Assembly (NCBI GenBank): GCA_030019445.1
Contig: JASEEU010000005.1
Span: 1 to 64,000 of the forward strand
DNA: 64,000 nt
DNA from: Anaerosomatales bacterium
GTDB lineage: Bacteria > Actinomycetota > Coriobacteriia > Anaerosomatales > Anaerosomataceae
Direction: 5' to 3'
A program made the position numbers and the translations under genes. Positions 50,812-59,054 of the stretch are shown here, in pieces; the stretch's first letter is position 1, and each line of letters begins with the position of its first letter. The notes below the pieces were generated by a model. That model worked only from the letters and a program-made list of their open reading frames with translations. It had not been told where the DNA came from and made no database searches.

Positions 50812-50830
50812 TTGTGACACGTTGATACAA
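50812..50830 (-). promoter_or_regulatory. Rex-like operator upstream of ndk-hyd-rnf
   Basis: Plus strand ttgtgacacgttgatacaa. The half-sites TTGTGACAC and, on the other strand, TTGTATCAA agree at most positions with the Rex consensus half TTGTGA. Rex represses redox genes when NADH is low. Located 34 bases before the ndk start codon. A -10/-35 pair nearby is not clear. Suggestive only. Confidence 0.35.
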
Positions 50831-50890
50831 ACGTTCGCCGCAGGCAAGTAAAACCCTGCCGGCTGTGCAGAAAAGCGGATACGTGGCGCG

Positions 50891-52216
50891 CTACGAGCCG
50901 CCGCCGGTCGATCGCCAGTCGTTGGTGACGCCGTTGACCTTCCAGCCCACGCCCTCGCGTGCAAGCAGGATCTGGTAGTCGAGCGGAGCGCCCGTCTCCA
51001 GCGTGATGGTCACATCCACCTTCGAGGTGCTCGGCGACCCTTCGACCGCGCCGATCTCGAAGGATGCGAAGCCCGGCGGCAGCTTGCTCATCTCCTTCTC
51101 GACGTCGGCGGTGGGAACGGCCACCCAATACGGGTCCACCGGCTCACCGTTGCTGTGGGCCTCGAGCATGCGCCGCACGGTCATGTCCTGCGTCGGGTAG
51201 CCGAGGCCTGACACCCAGGCGAACACCAGGGCACCCGCTACGACCACGACCACGGTCACCCACGTGGCGATCGTCACCCACACGCTGCGGCTCGTCCGCC
51301 GCTCGACACGCTCGCGACGACGGGCCTCCTTGTCGGCGACACGCATGTCGTCATCCGTACGCGTGAAGAACGCGCTCTCCTCGGCCTCCTCGTCCTCATC
51401 ACGCTCCGTGGCGGCGCGGGTCGGCGCAGCCGACGATCCGGCGGCGACCGCTGGTCCTCCGGGACGGCTGTCCGCCGTCACCGGGGGCATCTCGCCGGTG
51501 CTCCAGCCCTCGATGACCTCATGGTCAGCGCTGAGCGCGGCCAGGCTGGCGTCGAACGCCTTCTGCGTCGCGTCCGGGAACGTGTACCCGAAAGAATCCC
51601 GTGCGCGAGCGAACGCGCGCACCGCCTGCTCATGCATGCCGAGCGCCACATACGCGAGGCCGAGGTTGGCGGCGGCCTTGCCGCGCCCCGCGTAACCCTC
51701 CATGTCGACAGCCGCGCGGTACGCCTCCACGGCATCCTGCGGTCTGCCGAGCGCCATGAAGCACATGCCGAGGTTGTTGAGCGCCTTGCCCGGATCGGGG
51801 TTGGAGTCGTCGAGCGCGGCGCGGCGATACTCCTCGGCCGCCTCCGCGAGCTGTCCCATCTTGTAGTACGCGCCCGCCATGCCTTGCCGGGCCTTGTACG
51901 TCGGGCCGTAGGCCGGATCAGCCAGGACCGCACGATACGCCGCCACCGCGTCATCGAAGTGCCCGGCCGCAGCATGCGCGGCGCCGAGGTTCGCCAGCAC
52001 GGCCGTCCGTCGCTCGTAACCCTCGGAGGCGAGCGCTTTGCCGTATACGGTCACCGCGTCGTCGTAGCGTCGCAGCCTCATGAGCGCGTTGCCGGCATGG
52101 TGATACGCCGCCGCATCGTCCGTCCCGTCGGCTGCGGCAAGGAACTCCCGTGCCGCGACGCGCATGTCGCCGGACTCGTAGGCTTGCAGGCCCTGCTCGT
52201 AGCGTGCCTGGTCCAC
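50891..52216 (-). CDS. TPR-repeat membrane protein
   Basis: 441 residues from a GTG at 52216 with GGAGGGG upstream. Residues 5-210 contain about six tetratricopeptide repeats (for example AAYHHAGNALMRLRRYDDAV, ALNNLGMCFMALGRPQDAVE and AAANLGLAYVALGMHEQAVR). An acidic linker (ERDEDEEAEESAFF), a basic segment (KEARRRERVERRTS) and one membrane helix (WVTIATWVTVVVVVAGALVF) follow at about residue 320-340. The C-terminal 100 residues look like a small extracytoplasmic beta domain. Probably a scaffold with cytoplasmic repeats; partners unknown. It is 15 bases after the cyclophilin gene. Confidence 0.8.
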   Translation of the reverse strand: MDQARYEQGLQAYESGDMRVAAREFLAAADGTDDAAAYHHAGNALMRLRRYDDAVTVYGKALASEGYERRTAVLANLGAAHAAAGHFDDAVAAYRAVLADPAYGPTYKARQGMAGAYYKMGQLAEAAEEYRRAALDDSNPDPGKALNNLGMCFMALGRPQDAVEAYRAAVDMEGYAGRGKAAANLGLAYVALGMHEQAVRAFARARDSFGYTFPDATQKAFDASLAALSADHEVIEGWSTGEMPPVTADSRPGGPAVAAGSSAAPTRAATERDEDEEAEESAFFTRTDDDMRVADKEARRRERVERRTSRSVWVTIATWVTVVVVVAGALVFAWVSGLGYPTQDMTVRRMLEAHSNGEPVDPYWVAVPTADVEKEMSKLPPGFASFEIGAVEGSPSTSKVDVTITLETGAPLDYQILLAREGVGWKVNGVTNDWRSTGGGS

Positions 52217-52230
52217 GTCCCCTCCGTTCC

Positions 52231-52941
52231 CTACGGCCGACCCTCGATCGCGACGCTCTGCAGCGTATCGCCGATCGCGAGCGAACGCACGACGTCCATG
52301 CCTTCGATCACGGTGCCGAACACCGTGTACTTGCCGTCCAGGAACGGCTGGGCACCAAGGCAGATGTAGAACTGCGAGCCCGCCGAGTCCGGATCGCTTG
52401 AACGCGCCATAGCGACCGTCCCGTCCAGATGAGGACGGCTGTTGAACTCCGCCGGCAGGTTCCATCCCGGACCGCCCGTCCCGAGCGCCGGAGTGCCGGG
52501 CTCGCGGATGCCGCGCGACTGCTGCGCCACGATCCGTCGCACGTCATCACCCGACAGGTCGCGAGTCTGAGGGTCGCCCGCCTGTACGACGAACCCCGGC
52601 TCCACGCGATGCACCTTAACGCCGTCGTAGAAGCCCTCCTCGGCGAGCTCGATGAAGCTCGCGACGTGGTTGGGGGCATCGTCGGGAAAGAACTCGATCA
52701 CGAACACGCCCTTGTCGGTCGAGACCAGCGCGCGTTCCTCGCCCCCGACCGTGACGTCGGACTCGTGCATCGCTACCTCCTCGAAACCGGTGAATGCATC
52801 AGCATCGCCCGCGGTCGCACCATCGACGGTCGACGTGTCGACCCGGCTGCCGGAAGACGTCCTGTCGGCGCCGCACCCGACGAGCGCACCAAGCGCGACA
52901 GCCGTGACGCACACCATCACCACACGCTGTACCGGCCGCAT
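52231..52941 (-). CDS. Cyclophilin-type peptidyl-prolyl isomerase, lipoprotein
   Basis: 236 residues from the ATG at 52941, with GGAAAGGAG upstream. Lipobox LGALVGC near residue 23 makes it lipid-anchored outside the membrane. The cyclophilin domain runs from about 75 to the end: FYDGVKVHRVEPGFVVQAGD, DSAGSQFYICLG, PFLDGKYTVFGTVIEGMDVV. It would assist folding of exported proteins, possibly including the cytochromes (inference). An insert of about 25 residues after GDPQTRD is longer than in minimal bacterial cyclophilins. Confidence 0.9.
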   Translation of the reverse strand: MRPVQRVVMVCVTAVALGALVGCGADRTSSGSRVDTSTVDGATAGDADAFTGFEEVAMHESDVTVGGEERALVSTDKGVFVIEFFPDDAPNHVASFIELAEEGFYDGVKVHRVEPGFVVQAGDPQTRDLSGDDVRRIVAQQSRGIREPGTPALGTGGPGWNLPAEFNSRPHLDGTVAMARSSDPDSAGSQFYICLGAQPFLDGKYTVFGTVIEGMDVVRSLAIGDTLQSVAIEGRP

Positions 52942-52997
52942 GCGGCGCTCCTTTCCAGACCGGGTCCGACGGGTCTCGCCGCATGGCGGATCGCCCC

Positions 52998-53027
52998 ATT
53001 CTACCAGTGTGCCACGTGGCGCTGTAA
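52998..53027 (-). promoter_or_regulatory. Promoter of the cyclophilin-TPR genes
   Basis: TTACAG (53022-53027), 18-base spacer, TAGAAT (52998-53003) with an extended TGG on the minus strand. Confidence 0.6.
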
Positions 53028-53085
53028 CCCGCGCCATCGCGTGTCCGGATGGCCCCGTTCGCACCCATTCAACCGGGGTCCCATG

Positions 53086-53094
53086 TGCTATCGT
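53086..53094 (+). promoter_or_regulatory. Extended -10 promoter candidate for fusA2
   Basis: TGCTATCGT on the plus strand (TGn plus TATCGT) with TTCAAC 15 bases before the hexamer, a short spacer. Predicted start near 53101 leaves a leader of about 135 bases. Confidence 0.35.
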
Positions 53095-53103
53095 GGGCGT
53101 ACG

Positions 53104-53160
53104 TCTCTGGCACCAGAGATCGGTGGTTGCATCACCCGGCGGCGGGTGGCCTACCCGCCG
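53104..53160 (+). other. Structured 5' leader of fusA2
   Basis: Two perfect hairpins: TCTCTGG-CA-CCAGAGA (53104-53119; 7-bp stem with a 2-base loop, so fewer pairs in practice) and an 8-bp stem CGGCGGGT/ACCCGCCG (53140-53147 with 53153-53160). They lie at the start of the predicted leader. No match to a riboswitch class I know. Confidence 0.4.
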
Positions 53161-53236
53161 TCGATCGTGGGCGCCGGACCTCGACGTCCGCGAAGCATCC
53201 CTTGTCGTCAGTTCGAGCCGCAAGGAGGCGATGCTC

Positions 53237-55303
53237 ATGGGAGCACCTAGCACCGACAAGGTCCGTAACGTCGTCTTGGTCGGCCATGGAGGCGCTGGAA
53301 AGACCACGCTCGCCGAGGCGATGCTCTTCATGGCAGGAGAAACGTCACGCCTCGGCAGCGTCGACGACGGTCACTCGAGCCTCGATTACGACAGCGAGGA
53401 ACAGAAGCGCACGATGACCGTCAACCTCTCCCTCGCTCCACTCACCCACAAGGGCGTCAAGGTCAACATCATCGACACGCCCGGCTACGCCGATTTCGTC
53501 GGAGACGCCATCGCAGGCATGGAAGCGGCCGAGATGGCGCTCTTCGTGGTCGATGCCGTCTCCGGCCCGCAGGTGCAGACCGATCGCCTGTGGAAGATCG
53601 CCGGCGACATGGGCATCGCCCGGGCGGTCTTCATCAACCGTCTGGACAAGGAACACGCAGACTTCGAGGGCGCGCTCGATAAGCTCGTGGACGACTACGG
53701 TCACCGGGTGGGAGCGGTCCAGATCCCGATCGGCAAGGAGCACGACCTCGAGGGCGTCGTGGACATCATCCGCATGAAAGCGTACATCCACGGTGACGGC
53801 ACCTCGGTCACCGAGAGCGACATCCCCGAGGAGCTGCTGGCAGCCGCTGACGAGTGGCGGGAGAAGCTGCTCGAGCTCGTGGCCGAGGCGGACGACGATC
53901 TCATGGAGAAGTACCTCGAGGGCGAGCGCCTCAGCCAGCAGGAGCTTGAGACCCTCCTGGACAAGGCGATCGCTCAGGGCATCTTCATCCCGGTGTTCGT
54001 CGGCTCCGCCACGCAGCTGGTCGGCATCCGCGACCTGCTCGACGAGATCGTCTCGTTCTTCCCTGAGCCGACGGCACACGGCCCGCTCCCGACAGCCGAC
54101 GGCGGTGAGTTGCCCGTGACGGTCGAGGGCGCGACCGCCGGTTTCGTCTTCAAGACGCTGTCAGACCCCTATCTCGGCCGGCTGAACTTCGTGAAGGTCG
54201 TCTCGGGCACGCTCGCCGCCGGCAGCGAGCTCATCAACTCGCGCACCGGCAAGAAGGAGCGGCTCGCGCACATCTACCGCATGCTCGGCAAGGAGATGAC
54301 CGACATCGAGGCGGCGCCCGCCGGCGACATCGCCGTCGCGCCCAAGCTCTCCGACACGCTCACCAACGACACGCTGTCCGAGAGCGGCGACGTCGTCTTC
54401 GCACCGCTCCCGCTGCCTGAGCCCCTGTACCCGGTAGCGATCGTCGCCAAGACCAAGGCCGACGAAGACAAGCTCGGCGTGGCGCTCAAGGGCATCGTTG
54501 AGGAGGACCCCTCGCTGCACATGCGGCGCGACGAGGAGACGCACCAGACGGTCCTCTCGGCCATGGGCGATACCGCCATCGACGTCGTGCTCTCGCGTCT
54601 GCATGAGCGCTTCCACGTGGAGGCGGAGACCGAGGAGCTGCGCATCCCCTACCGGGAGACGATCCGCAAGACCGCCACGGCCCAGGGTCGCCACAAGAAG
54701 CAGACCGGCGGCGCCGGCCAGTTCGGTGACTGCTGGCTGCGGCTCGAGCCCAATCCCGGCGGCGGCTACGAGTTCGTCGACGAGATCGTCGGCGGGCGCA
54801 TCCCGCGCCAGTTCATCCCCGCGGTGGACAAGGGCGTCCAGGACACCATGACGCACGGCGTCCTCGCGGGTTACCCCGTCGTGGATGTGCGCGTCGCCGT
54901 CTACGACGGTTCGTACCACTCGGTCGACTCCAACGAGATGGCGTTCAAGACCGCCGCGCGCATCGGCTTCAAGGCCGCCGCCGAGAAGGCCGACATGGTC
55001 CTGCTGGAACCGATCGCGACGCTCGACATCACCGTCCCGGACGAGTATGCGGGCGCGATCATGGGCGACATCAGCTCCATCCGGGGCCGCATCCTCGGCA
55101 TGGACGCGCCCGAGCCCGGCGTCCAGGTCATCAAGGCCCAGGCGCCGTACGCGGAGGTCGTGCACTACTCGACCCACCTGCGTTCGATCACGAGCGGGAC
55201 GGGCAGCTACACCATCTCGATCGACAGCTACGAGCAGGTGCCGGGCGACATCGCCAAGAAGATCGTCGAGCAGTACGAGAAGGAACGCGCCGAGGGGCAC
55301 TAG
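53237..55303 (+). CDS. fusA2: EF-G-like translational GTPase (FusA2 type)
   Basis: 688 residues from the ATG at 53237; AAGGAGG lies 8 bases upstream, while the ATG at 53231 is too close to it. G1 is GHGGAGKTT, G3 is DTPGYADF and G4 is NRLD. Canonical EF-G has DTPGHVDF; here Tyr replaces the catalytic His, as in other actinobacterial FusA2 proteins such as that of Mycobacterium tuberculosis. All EF-G domains II-V can be followed to the end. It may act on special ribosome states or have weak GTPase activity; it is not the main elongation factor. Monocistronic with a structured leader and a strong terminator. Confidence 0.92.
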   Translation: MGAPSTDKVRNVVLVGHGGAGKTTLAEAMLFMAGETSRLGSVDDGHSSLDYDSEEQKRTMTVNLSLAPLTHKGVKVNIIDTPGYADFVGDAIAGMEAAEMALFVVDAVSGPQVQTDRLWKIAGDMGIARAVFINRLDKEHADFEGALDKLVDDYGHRVGAVQIPIGKEHDLEGVVDIIRMKAYIHGDGTSVTESDIPEELLAAADEWREKLLELVAEADDDLMEKYLEGERLSQQELETLLDKAIAQGIFIPVFVGSATQLVGIRDLLDEIVSFFPEPTAHGPLPTADGGELPVTVEGATAGFVFKTLSDPYLGRLNFVKVVSGTLAAGSELINSRTGKKERLAHIYRMLGKEMTDIEAAPAGDIAVAPKLSDTLTNDTLSESGDVVFAPLPLPEPLYPVAIVAKTKADEDKLGVALKGIVEEDPSLHMRRDEETHQTVLSAMGDTAIDVVLSRLHERFHVEAETEELRIPYRETIRKTATAQGRHKKQTGGAGQFGDCWLRLEPNPGGGYEFVDEIVGGRIPRQFIPAVDKGVQDTMTHGVLAGYPVVDVRVAVYDGSYHSVDSNEMAFKTAARIGFKAAAEKADMVLLEPIATLDITVPDEYAGAIMGDISSIRGRILGMDAPEPGVQVIKAQAPYAEVVHYSTHLRSITSGTGSYTISIDSYEQVPGDIAKKIVEQYEKERAEGH

Positions 55304-55326
55304 CCCTCGCGTCACTAGGATGCACG

Positions 55327-55364
55327 AGAGCCCCGACCGGGCAGCCGGTCGGGGCTCTTCGTCT
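55327..55364. terminator. Bidirectional terminator between fusA2 and tRNA-Arg
   Basis: A perfect 14-bp stem AGAGCCCCGACCGG (55327-55340) with 55345-55358 and a GCAG loop, then TCGTCT on the plus strand. It lies 24 bases after the fusA2 stop and just downstream of the convergent tRNA, so it can serve both. Confidence 0.88.
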
Positions 55365-55372
55365 GTCACGGA

Positions 55373-55448
55373 TGGCGCCCTCTGTAGGATTCGAACCTAC
55401 GACCTTCTGCTCCGGAGGCAGACGCTCTATCCCCTGAGCTAAGAGGGC
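55373..55448 (-). tRNA. tRNA-Arg (anticodon CCG)
   Basis: 76 bases with encoded CCA. Acceptor GCCCTCT/AGAGGGC, discriminator G, anticodon stem TCTGC/GCAGA around loop CTCCGGA giving CCG, T arm GTAGGTTCGAATCCTAC, D arm GCTCAGGGGATAGAGC. Reads CGG arginine codons, common in this GC-rich genome. Confidence 0.97.
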
Positions 55449-55466
55449 GTGCGGAACCGCCCGTGA

Positions 55467-55495
55467 ACAGTAGCACACCGCCTGTGCGTTTCCAA
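55467..55495 (-). promoter_or_regulatory. Promoter of tRNA-Arg
   Basis: TTGGAA (55490-55495), 17-base spacer, TACTGT (55467-55472). Its -35 shares bases with that of the divergent lipid-kinase promoter. Confidence 0.7.
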
Positions 55496-55517
55496 GCGCG
55501 CACATCCTCGGTATGCT
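55489..55517 (+). promoter_or_regulatory. Promoter of the lipid kinase-plsY operon
   Basis: TTTCCA (55489-55494), 17-base spacer, TATGCT (55512-55517). Expected start near 55524, 49 bases before the ATG. Confidence 0.55.
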
Positions 55518-55572
55518 CTCTACCAGCACGCTCCACCGACCACCGCAGTCCCGGCCCGCACAAGGAGGCAGC

Positions 55573-56472
55573 ATGGCGCTCGGACGGACGCTCGTGATCG
55601 CCAATCCGGCGGCTCGCCACGGCGAGACGGCGCCGCTCGTCCCGGTGATCGAGGAGCTTCTCGAGACGACCGTGGAGCACGAGACGGTGCTCACGGAGCG
55701 ACCGGGGCACGCGGTGGAGATCGCACGATCGGCCGAAGGGTTCGACACGGTCCTCGCCGTCGGCGGCGACGGCACGGCGCACGAGGTGCTCAACGGCTTG
55801 ATGGCGCGACCCGCCGAGGACCGCCCGGCGATGTCGCTGGTGCCCACCGGCTCGGGCAACGACTGGCGTCGCACGCTCGGCATCTCGGAAGACCTGAGCA
55901 CCGCCGTGCGCCAGGTGCTGTCCGGCAAGCACGCGCGGGTGGACGTTGGACGCTGCAACGACATCTACTTCGCGAACTCCATCGCGATCGGTCTCGATGC
56001 CCGCGTCACCGCGAAGGCCGTGGAGATGAAGGTCACGACCGGGTGGTCGGGCCTGCCGCTCTACCTGAGATCGCTGTTCTACGTGCTGTTCAACGAGTTC
56101 TACAGCCACCAGGTCCGTATAGAGTACGACGGCGGTCCTGCCACGGCGCACGACATGATGCTGCTCGCGGTGACCAACGGCCCGACCTACGGTGGAGGCT
56201 TCTTCATCACGCCCTCCGCGGTGCCCGACGATGGGCTCTTCGATACGTGCATGATCGACAAGCTCTCCCTCATCAGCGCGTTGTGGCGGCTGCCGTTCGT
56301 CATCGTCGGCAAACACACCTGGATGTCACAAGTGCACATGGCGCGGCACGCATCCATCGTGCTGACCGCCGATGAGCCCGTCGCCGGTCAGATCGACGGC
56401 GAGGTGATGCTCGCCGAGCGCTACGAGATCGATATGCTCGCCGGCGCGCTCGACGTGATCGTGCCGAGGTGA
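55573..56472 (+). CDS. Diacylglycerol kinase-family lipid kinase
   Basis: 299 residues from the ATG at 55573 with AAGGAGG upstream. Nucleotide motif VLAVGGDGTAHEVLNGL, then PTGSGNDWRRTLG, both typical of DAGK-catalytic-domain proteins such as DgkB/YegS. A C-terminal beta domain has DDGLFDTCMIDKLSL and VAGQIDGEVM. It phosphorylates diacylglycerol or a similar lipid at the membrane. Overlap with plsY (GTGA) supports a joint role in phospholipid metabolism. Confidence 0.9.
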   Translation: MALGRTLVIANPAARHGETAPLVPVIEELLETTVEHETVLTERPGHAVEIARSAEGFDTVLAVGGDGTAHEVLNGLMARPAEDRPAMSLVPTGSGNDWRRTLGISEDLSTAVRQVLSGKHARVDVGRCNDIYFANSIAIGLDARVTAKAVEMKVTTGWSGLPLYLRSLFYVLFNEFYSHQVRIEYDGGPATAHDMMLLAVTNGPTYGGGFFITPSAVPDDGLFDTCMIDKLSLISALWRLPFVIVGKHTWMSQVHMARHASIVLTADEPVAGQIDGEVMLAERYEIDMLAGALDVIVPR

Positions 56473-57170
56473 GCGCGATGGCCGATCTCACCGGAGCGTT
56501 CGCGGCGGTCGGGGTCGCGGCCTTCCTCGGCGCGTACCTGGTCGGCTCGATCCCCTCGGCGTACACCGTCGTTCGCGCCGTGACCGGAGAGGACGTCACG
56601 GAGCACGGTACGGGCAACGTGGGGGCCATGAACGTCCGGCGGACCACCGGCTCCTGGTTCTGGTTCGCCGTGGTGATGGTCGCCGACGTGCTCAAGGGCG
56701 CGCTGCCCGTCTTCGCCGTCCAGGCGTTCTCAGGAGTCGCGGTCATGGCGCCGGCGTCCGAGGTCGCCGACGGGTTCGATCTGCTCGTGCCACAGCTCGC
56801 CGTCGCGGGCGCCGTGATCGGGCACAACTACTCGCTGTGGCTCGCCCTCAAGAAGCGACGGTTCGCGCGCACGGGCAAGGGTCTCGCTACCGGGGCGGGC
56901 GCCGTGTTCGCCTACGACTGGCGCTACTTCGTCGCGGTGGTGGTGGTGGGTCTGCTCGTCATCGCCATCACGCGATACATGATGGCCGGACAGGTCGCCG
57001 CGGCCTTCACGCTACCGGTCACCGCTGCGGCCCTGGGCTCCAGCGACTGGCCGTTCGCGCTCGTCATGGGCGCGGTGGTCTACGCGGCACACCATCGCCG
57101 TTTCATGGGGCTGCTGCGGGGAGAAGAGCCCAAGCTCTATATCCACGACCGGCAAGGTCCGCGCGGCTGA
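56469..57170 (+). CDS. plsY: Glycerol-3-phosphate acyltransferase PlsY
   Basis: 233 residues from the GTG at 56469, overlapping the kinase stop. Five to seven helices. Conserved PlsY blocks: YLVGSIPSAYTVVRAVTG, HGTGNVGAMNVRRTTG, ADVLKGALPVFAV, GAVIGHNYSLWLALKKR and GKGLATGAGAVF. It transfers acyl groups from acyl-phosphate to glycerol 3-phosphate, the first step of phospholipid synthesis. TGN-VGAMN varies from the usual SGNIGATN, but Gly and Asn remain. The ATG at 56478 is an alternative start. Confidence 0.93.
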   Translation: MSAMADLTGAFAAVGVAAFLGAYLVGSIPSAYTVVRAVTGEDVTEHGTGNVGAMNVRRTTGSWFWFAVVMVADVLKGALPVFAVQAFSGVAVMAPASEVADGFDLLVPQLAVAGAVIGHNYSLWLALKKRRFARTGKGLATGAGAVFAYDWRYFVAVVVVGLLVIAITRYMMAGQVAAAFTLPVTAAALGSSDWPFALVMGAVVYAAHHRRFMGLLRGEEPKLYIHDRQGPRG

Positions 57171-57180
57171 CCACTCACGA

Positions 57181-57212
57181 CGAAGGGCCGGGCGAGACCG
57201 CCCGGCCCTTCG
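57181..57212. terminator. Bidirectional terminator between plsY and ferredoxin
   Basis: 14-bp perfect stem CGAAGGGCCGGGCG (57181-57194) with 57199-57212, AGAC loop. It serves plsY (plus) and the convergent ferredoxin gene (minus). Confidence 0.85.
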
Positions 57213-57231
57213 TGTGTGGTGTGTGCACCGG

Positions 57232-57408
57232 CTACTTGAGCTCGATGGCCTCGTTCGGGCACACGTCCGCGCACGTACCGCACTCAGTGCAGTCGTCAGG
57301 ACGGGCCAGGACGGCGATATCCTCGAGATCGAGCGCGCTCGTGGGGCACTCGTCGACACAGATACCGCACGCCGTGCACAGGTCAGGATCCACGACGGGC
57401 TTGCCCAT
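57232..57408 (-). CDS. 2[4Fe-4S] ferredoxin
   Basis: 58 residues from the ATG at 57408 (MGKPVVDPDLCTACGICVDE). Two cluster motifs, CTACGICVDECP and CTECGTCADVCP, spaced as in clostridial-type ferredoxins. A likely electron carrier for Rnf and other ferredoxin-linked enzymes, though no direct link is visible. An ATG nine bases upstream (57417) is too close to the AAAGG Shine-Dalgarno. Own promoter at 57459-57487 and a strong terminator behind. Confidence 0.95.
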   Translation of the reverse strand: MGKPVVDPDLCTACGICVDECPTSALDLEDIAVLARPDDCTECGTCADVCPNEAIELK

Positions 57409-57458
57409 GTGATGCATCCTTTCGCCGAACAGCCTGCTACCGCGGTCGCGGTCGTCCC

Positions 57459-57487
57459 ATGATAAACACGCGGCCCGCACGGTGCAA
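57459..57487 (-). promoter_or_regulatory. Promoter of the ferredoxin gene
   Basis: TTGCAC (57482-57487), 17-base spacer, TATCAT (57459-57464), in the gap after the BshC-like gene. Predicted start leaves about 45 bases of leader. Confidence 0.75.
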
Positions 57488-57494
57488 CGACCGC

Positions 57495-59054
57495 CTAGCT
57501 GACCTTGTCCATGACCTCGCAGGGGTCCCACAGGCAGTACGGGTACGTGCGGTCGGTCAGGACGTCGGTGGCTTCCCGCTGCTCGCGCAGGGCGTCGAGT
57601 TCATCCCGCGTCTGCCGGACGAGCGGCGCCAACAGCTCCGCAAGCCGCGCGTTCACCTCGCGGATATCGCTCCCCAGCTGCTTCTTGTCCGCTCCCGCGC
57701 GCGAGATCGCATCCACGAGCCCCGCTTTGCGCGCCGCCAGCCTGCGCGCCTCGGACGCCTCGGCCGCATCGTCGAACTCCGTGTGTTCAAGGAGTTGATC
57801 GGGGTTGTGCTCCAGCCGGTGCAGACGCTGCTCGACCTCGGCGATCTCGGCGTCGCTCACGACATGCGCACCGAGGGGAAGGTAGAGCGTCATCGACGCG
57901 ACGGCGTATGACGGGGGCTCGACACCGAAGTACGTCGTGATGACATCATCGGTGACGCGGTCGTAGCGCCCCCCGCCGATGCCGTGGATGAACAGGTCGG
58001 CCAGGCACAACCGGGCGAACATGGTGAGCGTCGCGGCGCGCGGAACGAGACCGACGCCGTCGAGCGCGGCCGCGGCCGCCTCGACCGTGCCGGGCAGCTC
58101 GACGACAGCCTCCCCGCCTGCAAGGAGCGTACTGCCTTGCATGTACGCAGCCTCACGGACCCCGGAGCGAAGCACCCAGAACGGAAGCTCGACACGACCG
58201 GGACCCGCATCCAGGTTCGGGAACGGTTGGACGAGCGATCGGGTCCCCGTTCTCGTGCGGTATCCGCTGAGCGCGTCGTTGAAGACGCGGCGGAAGCGCG
58301 CCGCGTCGAGCGTGATGTGCGCCGCGAACGTACGGAATGCCGTGCCCTGGGCGAGCCGCGCCACTCCCAGCTCGAGATAGCGAGTCCGTGCGGGCTCCTC
58401 GTACCGCCGGCGCGCCGCCGTGAGCGCACGCGCCAGGTCGCCCGCGCGCGGAGCGCTCTCGGCAAGCGCCGCCGCGAACGCCCCGAAGTGGCGCGCGATC
58501 GACGGCGCGGGCAGGTTGCCGAGGACCGCGCCGCACTGTTCGCTGAACTCCGCGACGGTACGGGCATCGGGCGCCGGCGCCCCGGCGTAGCTCGTGCGCC
58601 CGTCGCCGCGGGCGAGCGGGATGTCGCACACGCGCACGTGGGGACGCAAACAGGGCGCCCGCAGGGCCACCGCGTCGAAGACGTCGGTGTCGACGACCAG
58701 GTCCAGCGCGACAGCGTCCGCCTCCCGGCGCATGCGCTCGGCGAGGAACGCCTTGGCCCAGACCCCGGGATGATAGAGCTCGGGCTGATGGCCCGTGACC
58801 ACGAGTCGCCGGGCGTCGAGCGGCGCCTCGGCATGCTCGATCCCCAGCTCCGATGTATATTGGAGCGCCAGCGCGACCGCCTCGCGGCGCGCGGAGCGTC
58901 TGAGCGCCGCCAGCGCGACGCCGCCCACCAGCACCTCGGAGCGTCCGAGGGCCTGCGCGTTCTCGTCCATCACCGCAGGCCACTCCTCGACCCGCGGCTC
59001 GACATGCACCTCGCCGTGGCCGAGCGGGACCTCTCTGCGCGCGTGCACGCTCAC
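57495..59054 (-). CDS. BshC-like putative cysteine ligase
   Basis: 519 residues. The clearest resemblance is to BshC: RRLVVTGHQPELYHPGVWAK parallels the VVTGQQ-type nucleotide loop; AVALDLVVDTDVFDAVAL lies where BshC has its conserved acidic segment; the C-terminal third is a long helical coiled-coil stretch (EVEQRLHRLEHNPDQLLEH) as in that family. BshC adds Cys to the glucosamine-malate core of bacillithiol. The resemblance is weak and by eye, so the exact reaction is uncertain. The strongest support is context: it overlaps a PIG-L deacetylase (ATGA), followed upstream by a glycosyltransferase and OsmC. Alternatively an uncharacterised ligase. Confidence 0.45.
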   Translation of the reverse strand: MSVHARREVPLGHGEVHVEPRVEEWPAVMDENAQALGRSEVLVGGVALAALRRSARREAVALALQYTSELGIEHAEAPLDARRLVVTGHQPELYHPGVWAKAFLAERMRREADAVALDLVVDTDVFDAVALRAPCLRPHVRVCDIPLARGDGRTSYAGAPAPDARTVAEFSEQCGAVLGNLPAPSIARHFGAFAAALAESAPRAGDLARALTAARRRYEEPARTRYLELGVARLAQGTAFRTFAAHITLDAARFRRVFNDALSGYRTRTGTRSLVQPFPNLDAGPGRVELPFWVLRSGVREAAYMQGSTLLAGGEAVVELPGTVEAAAAALDGVGLVPRAATLTMFARLCLADLFIHGIGGGRYDRVTDDVITTYFGVEPPSYAVASMTLYLPLGAHVVSDAEIAEVEQRLHRLEHNPDQLLEHTEFDDAAEASEARRLAARKAGLVDAISRAGADKKQLGSDIREVNARLAELLAPLVRQTRDELDALREQREATDVLTDRTYPYCLWDPCEVMDKVS

